From: DAMBHY01 sp032068765
Lineage (GTDB): Bacteria > Bacteroidota > Bacteroidia > Bacteroidales > Dysgonomonadaceae
DNA: 64,000 nt
Direction of reading: 5' to 3'
Assembly (NCBI GenBank): GCA_032068765.1
Contig: DAMBHY010000001.1
Span: 62,001-126,000 of the forward strand
In this document: positions 54,775 through 63,328 of the stretch, in pieces
Position numbering within the stretch: position 1 is the stretch's first letter
Layout of the letters: each line of letters begins with the position of its first letter
Notes under the pieces: model-generated
Database searches by the model: none
Seen by the model: only the letters and a program-made list of their open reading frames with translations
What the model was told of the DNA's origin: nothing
Made by a program: the position numbers and the translations under genes

Positions 54775-55730
54775 TAATTTACACGATAAACCTCATAATC
54801 CTCACCATAAAAACCGAGAATATTACGCCCCATCTCTATGGACATATTTATCCTGTCTTCTACCGTGCGACTTCCGGCATGTGGTGCTAGAAGTACATTA
54901 TCCAGTTCGAAAAATTCGGGGTTAATTTTGGGTTCGTTTTCGAAAACATCCAGTGCAGCAGCAAATATTCTTTCTTCTCTCAATGTCTTGATTAATGCAT
55001 CTTCATCTACCATAGCACCACGTGCAGTATTTATGAAAACTGCTGTCGGCTTCATCATTGCAAATTCCTTTTCACCAATCATTTTGTGCGTTTCGGGTGT
55101 GTAGGGGGCATTTAATGATATAAAATCGGAAGTTTTCAAGAGAGTTTCTAAATCTACCAGCTTTGCATCATATTTTTGTTCGATTTCTTTATTAAGTCTG
55201 CTTCTGTTATGATACTGAATCGTCATTCCCGAAGCAACAGCTCTGCGTGCCACCGCCTGTCCTATTCGTCCCATTCCAATAATCCCGAGTGTTTTGCCAT
55301 GAACGGGGACTCCGGCATCGCCATAAACTCCCCAGCTAACGCCTTCAGAGGTCCGAATTTTGCGATCGTAATATCCGATTCTGCGTGCTGCGCCCATTAA
55401 AAGTCCAAATGCAAATTCAGCGGTAGGTTCCAAAACAGAATTTGGCAGATTTGTTACAGCGATTCCTAGTTGAGTACAATATTCCACATCGATATTATTG
55501 AAACCAACTCCGTAATTGGATACCAACTCGAGCTTTTTACCTTTTTCTAGAATGTCTTTATCGGTTTGAAAACTGAAATTTGGAACAAATACTTCATAGT
55601 CTGCAATGCGTTCTATCACTTCTTCTTTGGTAAAATAATTTTTATCTACGGGTGCGGTTATTTCAAACTTATCTTTCAGTTCAACCAATCCTTCCGGTTT
55701 GAAACGATATGCCAATAGTATTTTTTTCAT
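54774..55730 (-). CDS. D-isomer-specific 2-hydroxyacid dehydrogenase (GyaR/hydroxypyruvate reductase-like)
   Basis: 318 residues, NAD-dependent. Substrate domain with LVSNYGVGFNNIDVEYC, Rossmann domain GIIGMGRIGQAVARRA (149-164) and the catalytic triad Arg in NTARGAMVDE, Glu in FENEPKI, His in LAPHAGSRT. It reduces a 2-ketoacid such as glyoxylate or hydroxypyruvate; the precise substrate is open. It is first of the operon with the AlkD-like and M16 genes. No clear minus-7 box was seen; TAAATTCG about 35 bp upstream is one base off. Confidence 0.88.
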   Translation of the reverse strand: MKKILLAYRFKPEGLVELKDKFEITAPVDKNYFTKEEVIERIADYEVFVPNFSFQTDKDILEKGKKLELVSNYGVGFNNIDVEYCTQLGIAVTNLPNSVLEPTAEFAFGLLMGAARRIGYYDRKIRTSEGVSWGVYGDAGVPVHGKTLGIIGMGRIGQAVARRAVASGMTIQYHNRSRLNKEIEQKYDAKLVDLETLLKTSDFISLNAPYTPETHKMIGEKEFAMMKPTAVFINTARGAMVDEDALIKTLREERIFAAALDVFENEPKINPEFFELDNVLLAPHAGSRTVEDRINMSIEMGRNILGFYGEDYEVYRVN

Positions 55731-55790
55731 AAGTACGTATTTGTTTGAGTTTATAATGCAACGAATTTAGTAATTAAACGCTTAAAAAAC

Positions 55791-55822
55791 AAAAAAGCGA
55801 GTCTCTCAACTCGCTTTTTTGC
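55791..55822 (-). terminator. Intrinsic terminator of the tRNA-Asn pair
   Basis: AAAAAAGCGAG / CTCGCTTTTTT inverted repeat (55791-55801 with 55812-55822) with a 10-nt loop, directly after the second tRNA; the A/T arms supply T runs on both strands. Confidence 0.75.
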
Positions 55823-55823
55823 T

Positions 55824-55897
55824 CTTCAGGTTGGACTTGAACCAACGACCCTCTGATTAACAGTCAGATGCTCTAACCGACTGAGCTACTGAAGAAT
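55824..55897 (-). tRNA. tRNA-Asn(GTT), second copy in transcription order
   Basis: 74 nt, cloverleaf seen: acceptor TCTTCAG/CTGAAGA, D-arm with GCTCAGTCGGTTAGAGC, anticodon loop CTGTTAA (anticodon GTT), T-arm GGTTCAAGTCC, discriminator G. CCA is not encoded. Sequence identical to the copy at 55930-56003. Confidence 0.97.
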
Positions 55898-55929
55898 TTA
55901 TTCACCCATTAAAACTTTTCTTTATTTTG

Positions 55930-56003
55930 CTCTTCAGGTTGGACTTGAACCAACGACCCTCTGATTAACAGTCAGATGCTCTAACCGACTGAGCTACTGA
56001 AGA
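55930..56003 (-). tRNA. tRNA-Asn(GTT), first copy in transcription order
   Basis: 74 nt, identical to the downstream copy; 32 bp separate the two. Both follow one promoter. Confidence 0.97.
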
Positions 56004-56033
56004 ATTTTACTTTTTATTTTCAGAAAAGTGATG

Positions 56034-56063
56034 CAAAAGTAGTACAAATTTCCGAATAAACAA
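56034..56063 (-). promoter_or_regulatory. Promoter of the tRNA-Asn pair
   Basis: Minus-strand TACTTTTG (56041-56034) and a TTG 19 nt upstream (56063-56061); the first tRNA begins 30 bp downstream. Confidence 0.6.
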
Positions 56064-56071
56064 TATCTTTG
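56064..56071 (+). promoter_or_regulatory. Minus-7 box of lpdA
   Basis: TATCTTTG on the plus strand fits TAnnTTTG, 68 bp before the lpdA ATG and directly adjacent to the minus-33 element of the divergent tRNA promoter. Confidence 0.5.
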
Positions 56072-56139
56072 TAATAAAAATTTAGCAAAAACTGCGCAAA
56101 AAGCGCTATTATACAAATCTAAAACAAATCAAATAAGTT

Positions 56140-57486
56140 ATGCTTTACGATGTAGCCATTATCGGTGCCGGACCCGGAGGATCAAATGCAGCTGAGTATG
56201 CCGCAGTAAATGGTCTCTCGGTTGTTATTTTTGAAAAAAATTCAGTAGGTGGCGTTTGTTTAAACGAGGGTTGTATTCCTACTAAAACGCTTTTGAACTC
56301 AGCAAAAATTTACGACAAGATACGTGACGGAAAAAAATATGCTGTAACTGCAAATGATATCGAAATCGATATGGGCAAATTGATTGCCAGAAAAACAAAA
56401 ATCATCAAAAAACTTGCCGCAGGCATCAAAATGGGATTTCGTGAAAAGGGCATTGAATTGGTGGAAGGAAATGCAGTTTTCACACTGAAAGATGAAAATG
56501 GGAATTATGTTGTATCATGCAACGAAAATACATATACAAGCAAGAAATTGATTTTAGCGACCGGCTCCGAGTCGGTTGTTCCACCAATAAAAGGAATATC
56601 CGAAACAGAAATCTGGACTTCACGTGAAGCCTTAAACAACAAAGAAATCCCCGAAACTCTTACTGTTATCGGCGGTGGTGTTATCGGGATGGAGTTTGTT
56701 TCGTTCTTTACAAGTTTGGGCACGAAAGTGACAGTTGTGGAAATGATGCCAAAGATTTTGGGTGAAACGGATGAGGAAATTTCTGAAATGCTCATGGCGG
56801 ATTTCAAGAAAAAAGGCGTTACTTTCTATATGAATACTAAGGTAACGGAAGTAAACAGCACCACTGTTTTCGCAGAAAACGAAGATGGAAAAATAGAAAT
56901 TCCGTCGGAAAAGATACTTTTGAGCGTCGGTCGTCGTCCTGTGCTGAATGATTTTGGGTTGGAAAACCTGAATCTTGAACATTTCCGCTCTGGTTTGAAA
57001 GTGAACGAACACATGCAAACATCTGATCCGAATGTTTACGCCGTAGGTGATATTACAGGTTTTTCATTGTTGGCACATACCGCATCTCGCGAGGGTCAAG
57101 CAGCGGTAAATCACATCCTCAACCACCCCGACAAAATGCACTATAATGCTATTCCCAGCGTAGTGTACACTCATCCCGAAATTGGAAGTATCGGCAAAAC
57201 GGAAAAGCAACTGGATGCCGAAGGCATAAAATATTCTGTAAAGAAAGTTCCGATGGCTTTTTCAGGACGTTTCGTTATAGAAAATGAAATGGGAAATGGT
57301 ATTTGTAAAATTATTTTAAACGAAAACAAAGAAATTATTGGTGGTCACATTTATGGAGATCCCGCTTCAGAAATTATTGTAAATGTGGGTATAGCGATTG
57401 AGCAAAAAATGACTGTTGATCAATTCAGAAAATTAGTCTTTCCTCATCCAACTGTTAGTGAAATTGTGAACCTCGCACTTTTTTAA
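56140..57486 (+). CDS. lpdA: Dihydrolipoyl dehydrogenase
   Basis: 448 residues, FAD/NAD disulfide oxidoreductase. FAD loop IIGAGPGGSNAAEYA at the N-terminus, redox-active pair C40/C45 in GGVCLNEGCIPTKT, NAD loop VIGGGVIGMEFVSFF, FAD motif VYAVGDITG, and the C-terminal His-Glu dyad in FPHPTVSE. It reoxidises lipoamide in 2-oxoacid dehydrogenase or glycine-cleavage complexes. No E1/E2 or gcv gene is adjacent, so it is a free-standing lpdA. Slightly shorter than the common 465-475 residues. Confidence 0.93.
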   Translation: MLYDVAIIGAGPGGSNAAEYAAVNGLSVVIFEKNSVGGVCLNEGCIPTKTLLNSAKIYDKIRDGKKYAVTANDIEIDMGKLIARKTKIIKKLAAGIKMGFREKGIELVEGNAVFTLKDENGNYVVSCNENTYTSKKLILATGSESVVPPIKGISETEIWTSREALNNKEIPETLTVIGGGVIGMEFVSFFTSLGTKVTVVEMMPKILGETDEEISEMLMADFKKKGVTFYMNTKVTEVNSTTVFAENEDGKIEIPSEKILLSVGRRPVLNDFGLENLNLEHFRSGLKVNEHMQTSDPNVYAVGDITGFSLLAHTASREGQAAVNHILNHPDKMHYNAIPSVVYTHPEIGSIGKTEKQLDAEGIKYSVKKVPMAFSGRFVIENEMGNGICKIILNENKEIIGGHIYGDPASEIIVNVGIAIEQKMTVDQFRKLVFPHPTVSEIVNLALF

Positions 57487-57589
57487 TTACTACTAAATTT
57501 GGAATAAAATTAAATAGTTTTTTAGAGCAAATATTTTTTATAATATTATTACAAATTACTTAATTAATTACTCCTTCTATTAAGAATCT

Positions 57590-57644
57590 TTAATTATTAA
57601 AATCAATATTTAACGATTTTAATAATTAAGAATATGTATCTTTG
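57590..57644 (+). promoter_or_regulatory. AT-rich inverted repeat plus minus-7 box before the small-peptide/fimbrillin genes
   Basis: A perfect 15-bp inverted repeat (57590-57604 with 57615-57629, 10-nt spacer) lies directly upstream of TATCTTTG (57637-57644). No minus-33 TTTG is present; the repeat covers that region, so it could be an activator or repressor site. Confidence 0.45.
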
Positions 57645-57669
57645 CTAATAAATTAAATCTTATAAATTG

Positions 57670-57804
57670 ATGGAAATATTATCCAAAAAGAGGAAGTATA
57701 TAAAACCGTTAATAGTAGTAATGGATGTAAAATTGGAGCAAAACTTTTTACAAATTACAGGTTCAGGAAATGCATCTGGATTTCAAGATGGTGGGAGTTT
57801 CTAA
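57670..57804 (+). CDS. Small 44-residue peptide, Bacteroidota SG-type
   Basis: 44 codons beginning MEILSKKRKYIKPLIVVMDV and ending with a Gly/Ser-rich tail (ITGSGNASGFQDGGSF). It lacks a signal peptide. Short proteins with a Lys-Tyr-hydrophobic-Lys-Pro start, a VxMxxxLxQN-like centre and a SGSG tail are common in Bacteroidales, often before envelope protein genes. It has the 57637 minus-7 box 25 bp upstream and is followed after 11 bp by the fimbrillin-like gene, so the two are likely cotranscribed. Its function is unknown. Confidence 0.6.
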   Translation: MEILSKKRKYIKPLIVVMDVKLEQNFLQITGSGNASGFQDGGSF

Positions 57805-57815
57805 TTTAAATTAAA

Positions 57816-58898
57816 ATGAAAACATATCTTTTTATTTTATTCGCATCTATAACATTATTAGTAGGATGCTCTCATTCTGAAATTGATAATGTTGGTCCAG
57901 TTACAGAAGAAAAATTATTGACCATTACAGGATATACAGAACAGTTACCTGAAACACGTGTAGTTTATTCTGATGAAGGGCTTTCTTCCCAAGCGGGTAC
58001 AAGTTATTTAAATGCTGGAAGAATTAATATTAATTTTGAAAGTGGAGAAATCATTGAATTTACTTTTGCACAAGGATCAGTTTATAAAAAAACCACAGGA
58101 ACAGTTAAAACCGGTTCAGTAGAAGCGACATCTGACGGGGGAAGTAAATGTCAATTTACAGTATCAATTCCTACAGGAATCAACACATCTATACCTTTTG
58201 ATTTATATGCAGTATTGGCAGGGAAAAATAATGATAGTAACAGTAAGGGTAATTATATTGATTCTGCCGACCCACGATATGTATCTCAATTTATTGATTT
58301 AAATGGAAGTTATCCTGATATTAATGGTAATAGGACTAACGATTGGGTAGACAGTCGTGAAGTAGCTGACCAAATTATACAAGTAGCTTCACTAAAGGGA
58401 ATTGTTTATAAATCCACCCAAAATGAGAATTTTATAAACTTAAGATTTCGTCATTTAGGAGCATTACTTGCTTTTGTTATAAAAAATGACGACAATTACT
58501 ATAGAGCTCGCTTGCGGTTCGATAAACTTTATATCGAAGACACTTCTCAAACACAATGGATATATAGTCCCACGGCAAAATATAATTTAATAACAAATAT
58601 GTGGGAAGGGAACAAAACATATCTGGCTGATTTTTTTTATATTAATAACAGTTCTTGGTATAATAGATGGTATAAATATGTAGACTATGGTAAAACATGG
58701 CCAACCTATAGGTGGGTTGTTCCTACAGGTACTGCTCCTATATCTCTCAAGCTATCAATGGTAAGAGATAATGGATCTACTTATTCAACAACTGTAACTA
58801 AACCCCTTAAGCCCGAAGTTGGCTATCGTTATCGTATAAATCGAAGGTGGGTATTTGATAGCAATTCTCGCAATTATATTTTTACAACTACATTATAA
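57816..58898 (+). CDS. Fimbrillin-like (Mfa1/FimA superfamily) lipoprotein
   Basis: 360 residues. Signal with lipobox LLVGCSHSE (Cys about 18). Mature part beta-rich, with LTITGYTEQLPETRVVY near the N-terminus, where such proteins have a cleavage site after Arg (here R52, ETR-VVY), the FRHLGALLAFVIKND motif typical of the fimbrillin core, and a C-terminal strand domain (YRWVVPTGTAPISLKLSMV, PLKPEVGYRYRINRRW). It may be a pilin-like or surface adhesin subunit; no usher or anchor genes adjoin. Cotranscribed with the small peptide; terminator follows. Confidence 0.68.
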   Translation: MKTYLFILFASITLLVGCSHSEIDNVGPVTEEKLLTITGYTEQLPETRVVYSDEGLSSQAGTSYLNAGRININFESGEIIEFTFAQGSVYKKTTGTVKTGSVEATSDGGSKCQFTVSIPTGINTSIPFDLYAVLAGKNNDSNSKGNYIDSADPRYVSQFIDLNGSYPDINGNRTNDWVDSREVADQIIQVASLKGIVYKSTQNENFINLRFRHLGALLAFVIKNDDNYYRARLRFDKLYIEDTSQTQWIYSPTAKYNLITNMWEGNKTYLADFFYINNSSWYNRWYKYVDYGKTWPTYRWVVPTGTAPISLKLSMVRDNGSTYSTTVTKPLKPEVGYRYRINRRWVFDSNSRNYIFTTTL

Positions 58899-58903
58899 AA
58901 TGT

Positions 58904-58940
58904 AAGTCCTTGAAATTTGTAAATCAAGGACTTTTTTATT
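58904..58940 (+). terminator. Intrinsic terminator of the fimbrillin-like gene
   Basis: 10-bp perfect stem (58904-58913 with 58924-58933), 10-nt loop, then T-rich tract. Confidence 0.78.
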
Positions 58941-58981
58941 TTAAATCAAGAATAAATAATTGAATATAAAGTAAATTTATT

Positions 58982-59770
58982 ATGCAGCTTAATATATATC
59001 AAATAGACGCTTTTACCGATAAAATATTCGGAGGAAATCCAGCCTGTGTAGTACCTTTAGAGAATTGGCCTTCGGATGATTTATTGCTTCAAATAGCCAA
59101 AGAAAATGCTGTTGCAGAAACTGCTTTTTTTATAGACAAAGGAGATAAAATACATTTGAGATGGTTTACGCCCGAGGTCGAGATGGATTTGTGCGGGCAT
59201 GCAACCTTGGCAACCGCTCATTGTTTGAAAACAATTCTCGGTTATCAAAAGAATCCTATTGTTTTCGAAACTTTAAGCGGTGATTTGATTGTAGAAATCG
59301 AGGATGATATATATTCTTTGAATTTTCCTTCACGAATGCCAACACCTACCTCACTTCCATCTTCAATAAAAGAATCTCTCAACATCCAACCACTGGAAGT
59401 TTTTAAAGCACGCGATTTTGTTTTACTTTATGAAAATGAAGAAGATGTTCAAAATATCCGCATCGACCGCCAACATTTTGACACTATAAATTTGGGAACA
59501 GGCGGCGTAATTGTAACTGCCAAAGGCGGAAAATGTGATTTTGTGTCGCGTTTTTTCACACCGCAAGCTTCTATTTTAGAAGACCCTGTGACGGGTTCGG
59601 CGCATTGCTCGTTGATTCCTTTTTGGGCAGAACGCTTGGGAAAACAAAACATGACCGCCATCCAACTTTCTGAAAGAAAGGGATTTTTATATTGTGAAAA
59701 CAAATCAGACAGAGTAATTATTAAAGGTATGGCAAGAACTTATTCGCAAGGAAGTTTTTGGACGGAATAA
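58982..59770 (+). CDS. PhzF-family epimerase/isomerase
   Basis: 262 residues, two-domain diaminopimelate-epimerase-like fold. N-terminal YQIDAFTDKIFGGNPACVVPL, the catalytic Glu in NAVAETAFF, and MDLCGHATLATAH (signature). C-terminal half has RFFTPQASILEDPVTGSAHCSL with the proton-donor region. Family members isomerise small acids; only PhzF itself (phenazine synthesis) is well characterised, and no phenazine genes are here, so the substrate is unknown. Single gene on the plus strand, convergent with the broken membrane protein gene only 1 bp away. Confidence 0.88.
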   Translation: MQLNIYQIDAFTDKIFGGNPACVVPLENWPSDDLLLQIAKENAVAETAFFIDKGDKIHLRWFTPEVEMDLCGHATLATAHCLKTILGYQKNPIVFETLSGDLIVEIEDDIYSLNFPSRMPTPTSLPSSIKESLNIQPLEVFKARDFVLLYENEEDVQNIRIDRQHFDTINLGTGGVIVTAKGGKCDFVSRFFTPQASILEDPVTGSAHCSLIPFWAERLGKQNMTAIQLSERKGFLYCENKSDRVIIKGMARTYSQGSFWTE

Positions 59771-59771
59771 A

Positions 59772-60175
59772 TTACTTATCGTTATTTTGCAATTGCTTCT
59801 TCCCTATCAACAAAAGTATTGCGATTAATATTGAAGCAGAAAAATTTATTATTTGATCTTGCACAAATGGATTGTCAAATAAAAGGTATCCATTGACAAG
59901 ACCTCCTGCTAAAAATAGAATAATTGCAATCCAACTCCAACTGAAACCTTTTGCGGATTTCCTTCTTAATAACAGAGTCGCAGCAAATAAAAATAGAATA
60001 AAAACCAATATCAAGCCTATTCCGCAGATTCTTGCAGTGATATTGGAAGCCTAAATTGCAGGTTCAACGTCTATTGAATTCCATTCAAAATGAGCAACAA
60101 ACCGCCAAAACCTCTAAACAAGCCAATTAATATCATCAAGACGGATGCAATGGTTATAAAAATGTTTCTCTTCAT
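59772..60175 (-). pseudogene. Small membrane protein gene broken by a frameshift and a stop
   Basis: Reading from ATG 60175 gives a plausible membrane start (MKRNIFITIASVLMILIG, FGGLLLILNGIQ) that ends at TAG after 34 codons. Shifting frame at that point continues as IDVEPAI, meets one further TAG where Gln or Lys is expected, then runs open to 59772 as ASNITARICGIGLILVF, RRKSAKGFSWSWIAIILFL and LVNGYLLF. The joined product would be about 134 residues with four hydrophobic helices, a coherent small inner-membrane protein. Two lesions point to a pseudogene; the last 80 codons alone would need a TTG start. Sequencing error could explain the frameshift but hardly both. Confidence 0.6.
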
Positions 60176-60292
60176 TGGGGTTCAAATCTATATTTAAAAC
60201 AAAAATAAATTATATAATTGGAATATTTTTCGGAGTAATTATTAAGATTTTGTTAAGATTATTTCAAACCGAAAACAAGCTAATAATTCATA

Positions 60293-60327
60293 TTTGGTAC
60301 AATTTTCCCAACTTTTTTATAACTTTG
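60293..60327 (+). promoter_or_regulatory. Candidate promoter of the PRiA4-like/miaA/rpoN operon
   Basis: TAACTTTG (60320-60327) fits TAnnTTTG; a TTTG at 60293-60296 is 23 nt upstream, slightly long. The first gene starts 37 bp downstream. The rest of 60176-60292 shows nothing clear. Confidence 0.5.
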
Positions 60328-60363
60328 ATTTATAATCACAAAAAGCTATAAATCCTACAAAAA

Positions 60364-60930
60364 ATGATTTTCAAATTTATTCTTCGTACAGACGAAGCTG
60401 CAAGTTTTAAGAGAGAAATTCAGATTGACGGCGATGATACTTTTCTGGATTTTTATAACACCATATTAGCCTCAACCAATATAAGTAAAGAAGAAGTTTG
60501 TTCATTCTTTTTGACAGACGAAAGATGGCGTAAAAAACAGGAAATCACTCTTATAGAAATGGATTCTGATTCTGATGAAGACATTTTCTTGATGGAAGAA
60601 AGTGTGTTGAATGATTTAATTGAAGATGAAAATCAAAAACTTCTTTTTGTATTTGATTATCTTCACGAAAGAATGCTCTACATCGAACTCGTCGAAATTA
60701 TTCCCGGAAAAAACCTGAAAACTCCCAAAGTTACAGTTTCCGAAGGAGATATTGAAGAGTTGAAAGAAACTCCTGTTGAAGAAGTAAAGACGCCAGCCAA
60801 AAACATAGATACAGATGAAAATTTCTTTGGAGATGACGTGGATTTGAGCGAAATAGACAAGGAAGGTTTTGATGGTTTTTACGATGAAGGCGAAGCTGAA
60901 CCATCGGTTGATTCCGAAGATTTGTATTGA
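60364..60930 (+). CDS. PRiA4_ORF3-like domain protein
   Basis: 188 residues, cytoplasmic and acidic. The N-terminal 120 residues (FILRTDEAASFKREIQIDGDD, FLDFYNTILA, CSFFLTDERWRK, LFVFDYLHERMLYIELVEI) resemble the PRiA4b ORF-3 / IS1096-TnpR-like family, minus the common IPG..W segment. The last 60 residues are acidic and low complexity (DVDLSEIDKEGFDGFYDEG). In Bacteroidota it often stands alone in front of housekeeping genes and is not linked to transposition; no transposase or terminal repeats are here. Its stop overlaps the miaA ATG (TGATG-type). Confidence 0.7.
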   Translation: MIFKFILRTDEAASFKREIQIDGDDTFLDFYNTILASTNISKEEVCSFFLTDERWRKKQEITLIEMDSDSDEDIFLMEESVLNDLIEDENQKLLFVFDYLHERMLYIELVEIIPGKNLKTPKVTVSEGDIEELKETPVEEVKTPAKNIDTDENFFGDDVDLSEIDKEGFDGFYDEGEAEPSVDSEDLY

Positions 60931-61844
60931 TGGAAAAAACTTTGCTCGTCTTGTTAGGACCTACGGGCGTAGGCAAAACAGCGTTGAGTATCGAACTTGC
61001 CAAACGACTAAAAACCGAAATTATATCTGCAGATTCGCGCCAGATTTACAAAGGAATGGTGATTGGAACTGCCGCTCCTACATTAGAAGAAATAGATGGC
61101 GTGACGCACCATTTCATACAAACTATATCACCAGAAACTTATTACAGCGCAAGTGAATACGAGACAGATGTTTTGAATTTATTGACACATCTGTTTTCAA
61201 AGCACGAAATAGCAATTATGACCGGCGGCTCTATGATGTATATTGACGCTGTGTGCAAAGGGATAGACAATATTCCGACAATAGATGAAACTTTGCGAAA
61301 AAAACTCTACGAACTATATGAGTCTGAAGGAATTGATCCTATCAGAAGTCAGTTGAGAATCTTAGACCCTGTCTTCTACAATCAGGTTGATTTAAAAAAT
61401 CATAAACGTGTAATCCACGCTTTGGAAGTTTGTCTTATGTCGGGAAAACCTTATTCTTCATTAAGAACAGGGAATCCAAAGATAAGAGATTTCAGGATAA
61501 TTAAAGTCGGACTTACTCGTTCTCGCGAGGAACTTTATTCACGCATCAATCATCGTGTTGACAAAATGGTAAAAGATGGTCTAATGGATGAAGCTAAGAA
61601 ATTTTATCCGTTACGTCACCTCAATTCATTAAATACCGTCGGGTATAAAGAACTTTTCAACTATTTCGATGGAAATTCCACAAAAGAAGAAGCGATTGAA
61701 AAAATTAAACAACATTCACGTAATTACGCCCGCAAGCAAATGACTTGGTTCAAACGCGATAAAGAAATCAAATGGTTTGATTTAACAAACCAAATAGACC
61801 AAAAAACGTTATTAGAACAGATAATAGACTTAACACGCAATTAA
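60930..61844 (+). CDS. miaA: tRNA dimethylallyltransferase
   Basis: 304 residues. Adds a dimethylallyl group to N6 of A37 in tRNAs reading UNN codons. P-loop LLGPTGVGKTALS (9-21), SADSRQIYKGM, THHFIQTISPE and TGGSMMYIDAVCKG are the family motifs; the C-terminal zinc-free domain has RNYARKQMTWFKRD, with the conserved QxxWF end. The ATG overlaps the upstream stop and a TTG one codon before is not preferred. The stop overlaps the rpoN ATG, forming a tight operon. Confidence 0.95.
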   Translation: MEKTLLVLLGPTGVGKTALSIELAKRLKTEIISADSRQIYKGMVIGTAAPTLEEIDGVTHHFIQTISPETYYSASEYETDVLNLLTHLFSKHEIAIMTGGSMMYIDAVCKGIDNIPTIDETLRKKLYELYESEGIDPIRSQLRILDPVFYNQVDLKNHKRVIHALEVCLMSGKPYSSLRTGNPKIRDFRIIKVGLTRSREELYSRINHRVDKMVKDGLMDEAKKFYPLRHLNSLNTVGYKELFNYFDGNSTKEEAIEKIKQHSRNYARKQMTWFKRDKEIKWFDLTNQIDQKTLLEQIIDLTRN

Positions 61845-63328
61845 TGGCACTTAGACAATCTCAGGAACTCAAACAATCTCTCAAACTTTCTCCTCTACAA
61901 ATCCAGACCATAAAGTTGATTGAGTGCAATGCGCTTGAGCTTGAGGATAAAATAAAGCAAGAAGTGGAAGATAATCCTGCCATTGAGTTTGCAAATCTTT
62001 CAGAAGAAAATAAAGAGGAAGATAATGATCCTGAAAGCGTTACTAACCAAACATCCGAAGAAATTATATTAAATGATTATATTTCCGATGACGATATTCC
62101 CGATGCGCATTTAGAAAATTATTCCAATAATTCAGATAAACAAAATCAGATTTTTATCTATCCTGATTCCGGAAATAATCTTTCAGAATTTCTTTTCAAA
62201 CAAATCGAATTGCAAAATTTTGATGATCACAAACGCATTTTAGCAGAATATATTATTGGAAATCTAGACGAAAGCGGATATCTTGAAAGTGAACTTTCTG
62301 CTATCGCAGATGATATATTCATTCACGAAAATATAGAAGTGAGCACTCTAGAACTTGAAGATATGCTCTACGAAATTCAAGATCTTGATCCAGCGGGAGT
62401 TGGTGCGAGAGATTTGCAAGAATCGCTTCAACTTCAAATGATGCGTCGCGAAAAAACAGAAGTAAATCAATTAGCTCTCAAGGTTCTGGAGGATTATTTT
62501 GAAGAATTTTCAAATAAACATTATGACAAAATCATCCGACAATTGGATATTTCGGAAATTCAACTGCAGGCAGCAATCGCAGAAATCCTCTCTTTGAATC
62601 CCAAGCCAGGAGGTTCAATAAGCAATTCGATAGATAATTCACCAACCGATATTACTCCCGACTTTATCGTTGAAACTTTTGGAAATGAAATTGTAGTTTA
62701 CCTCAACAATCAAAACATCCCTTTATTGACAGTCAACAAAGATTTCACCGAAATGATGAAAGGTTATCAGAACAATAAAGAAAGTATGTCTTCTGATGAC
62801 AAGCAGGCATTGATTTTCATGAAACAAAAAGTAGATGCGGCAAAGTGGTTTATCGACGCTGTCAAACAACGTCAGACCACTCTTACGCGAACCATGCAAG
62901 CAATAGTTAATTTTCAATATGATTTTTTCTTATCTGAAGATGAATCAGACCTGAAACCAATGAGACTGAAAGATATTGCGGAGGCTACCGGCTACGATAT
63001 CTCTACTATTTCTCGTGTAAGTATGAGCAAATATGTGCAAACCAATCAAGGCGTTTATTCTTTGAAATATTTTTTCTCTGACAGAATGCAAAATGACTCT
63101 GGGGAAGACGTTTCTACGCGAGAAATAAAATCCTTTCTAAAAAAAGAAATTGAAAAAGAAAATCCAGGCAGTCCTTTAACAGACCAACAACTTACAGAAA
63201 TTATGAATAAAAAAGGCTATCCGGTGGCACGGCGCACAGTTGCTAAATATCGTGAACAGCTAAATATTCCCGTTGCCCGCTTGAGAAGAAATTTTAACTT
63301 TGATAATAAATTAGACTCCACTACATAA
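61844..63328 (+). CDS. rpoN: RNA polymerase sigma-54 factor
   Basis: 494 residues. Region I with QELKQSLKLSPLQIQTIKLIE at the N-terminus, which contacts AAA+ activators; an acidic region II (60-110); the core-binding domain (LDESGYLESE, DLDPAGVGARDLQESL); the HTH region (DIAEATGYDISTISRVSMSKY); and the C-terminal RpoN box ARRTVAKYREQL, which recognises the minus-24 element. It directs transcription with enhancer-binding proteins, none of which is encoded here. ATG overlaps miaA and stop overlaps the PAP2-like gene. Confidence 0.95.
   Translation: MALRQSQELKQSLKLSPLQIQTIKLIECNALELEDKIKQEVEDNPAIEFANLSEENKEEDNDPESVTNQTSEEIILNDYISDDDIPDAHLENYSNNSDKQNQIFIYPDSGNNLSEFLFKQIELQNFDDHKRILAEYIIGNLDESGYLESELSAIADDIFIHENIEVSTLELEDMLYEIQDLDPAGVGARDLQESLQLQMMRREKTEVNQLALKVLEDYFEEFSNKHYDKIIRQLDISEIQLQAAIAEILSLNPKPGGSISNSIDNSPTDITPDFIVETFGNEIVVYLNNQNIPLLTVNKDFTEMMKGYQNNKESMSSDDKQALIFMKQKVDAAKWFIDAVKQRQTTLTRTMQAIVNFQYDFFLSEDESDLKPMRLKDIAEATGYDISTISRVSMSKYVQTNQGVYSLKYFFSDRMQNDSGEDVSTREIKSFLKKEIEKENPGSPLTDQQLTEIMNKKGYPVARRTVAKYREQLNIPVARLRRNFNFDNKLDSTT

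Noticed and set aside
55824..56003. Integrated element at the tRNA genes
   Set aside because: No integrase, attachment-site duplication or foreign-looking genes flank the tRNAs.
59872..60054. Short plus-strand frame within the broken membrane protein gene
   Set aside because: The opposite strand reads as hydrophobic helices over the whole length; the plus frame is basic and featureless.
60364..60930. Insertion-sequence passenger gene marking a mobile element
   Set aside because: No transposase, terminal inverted repeats or target duplications nearby; the gene is embedded by overlap in a housekeeping operon.
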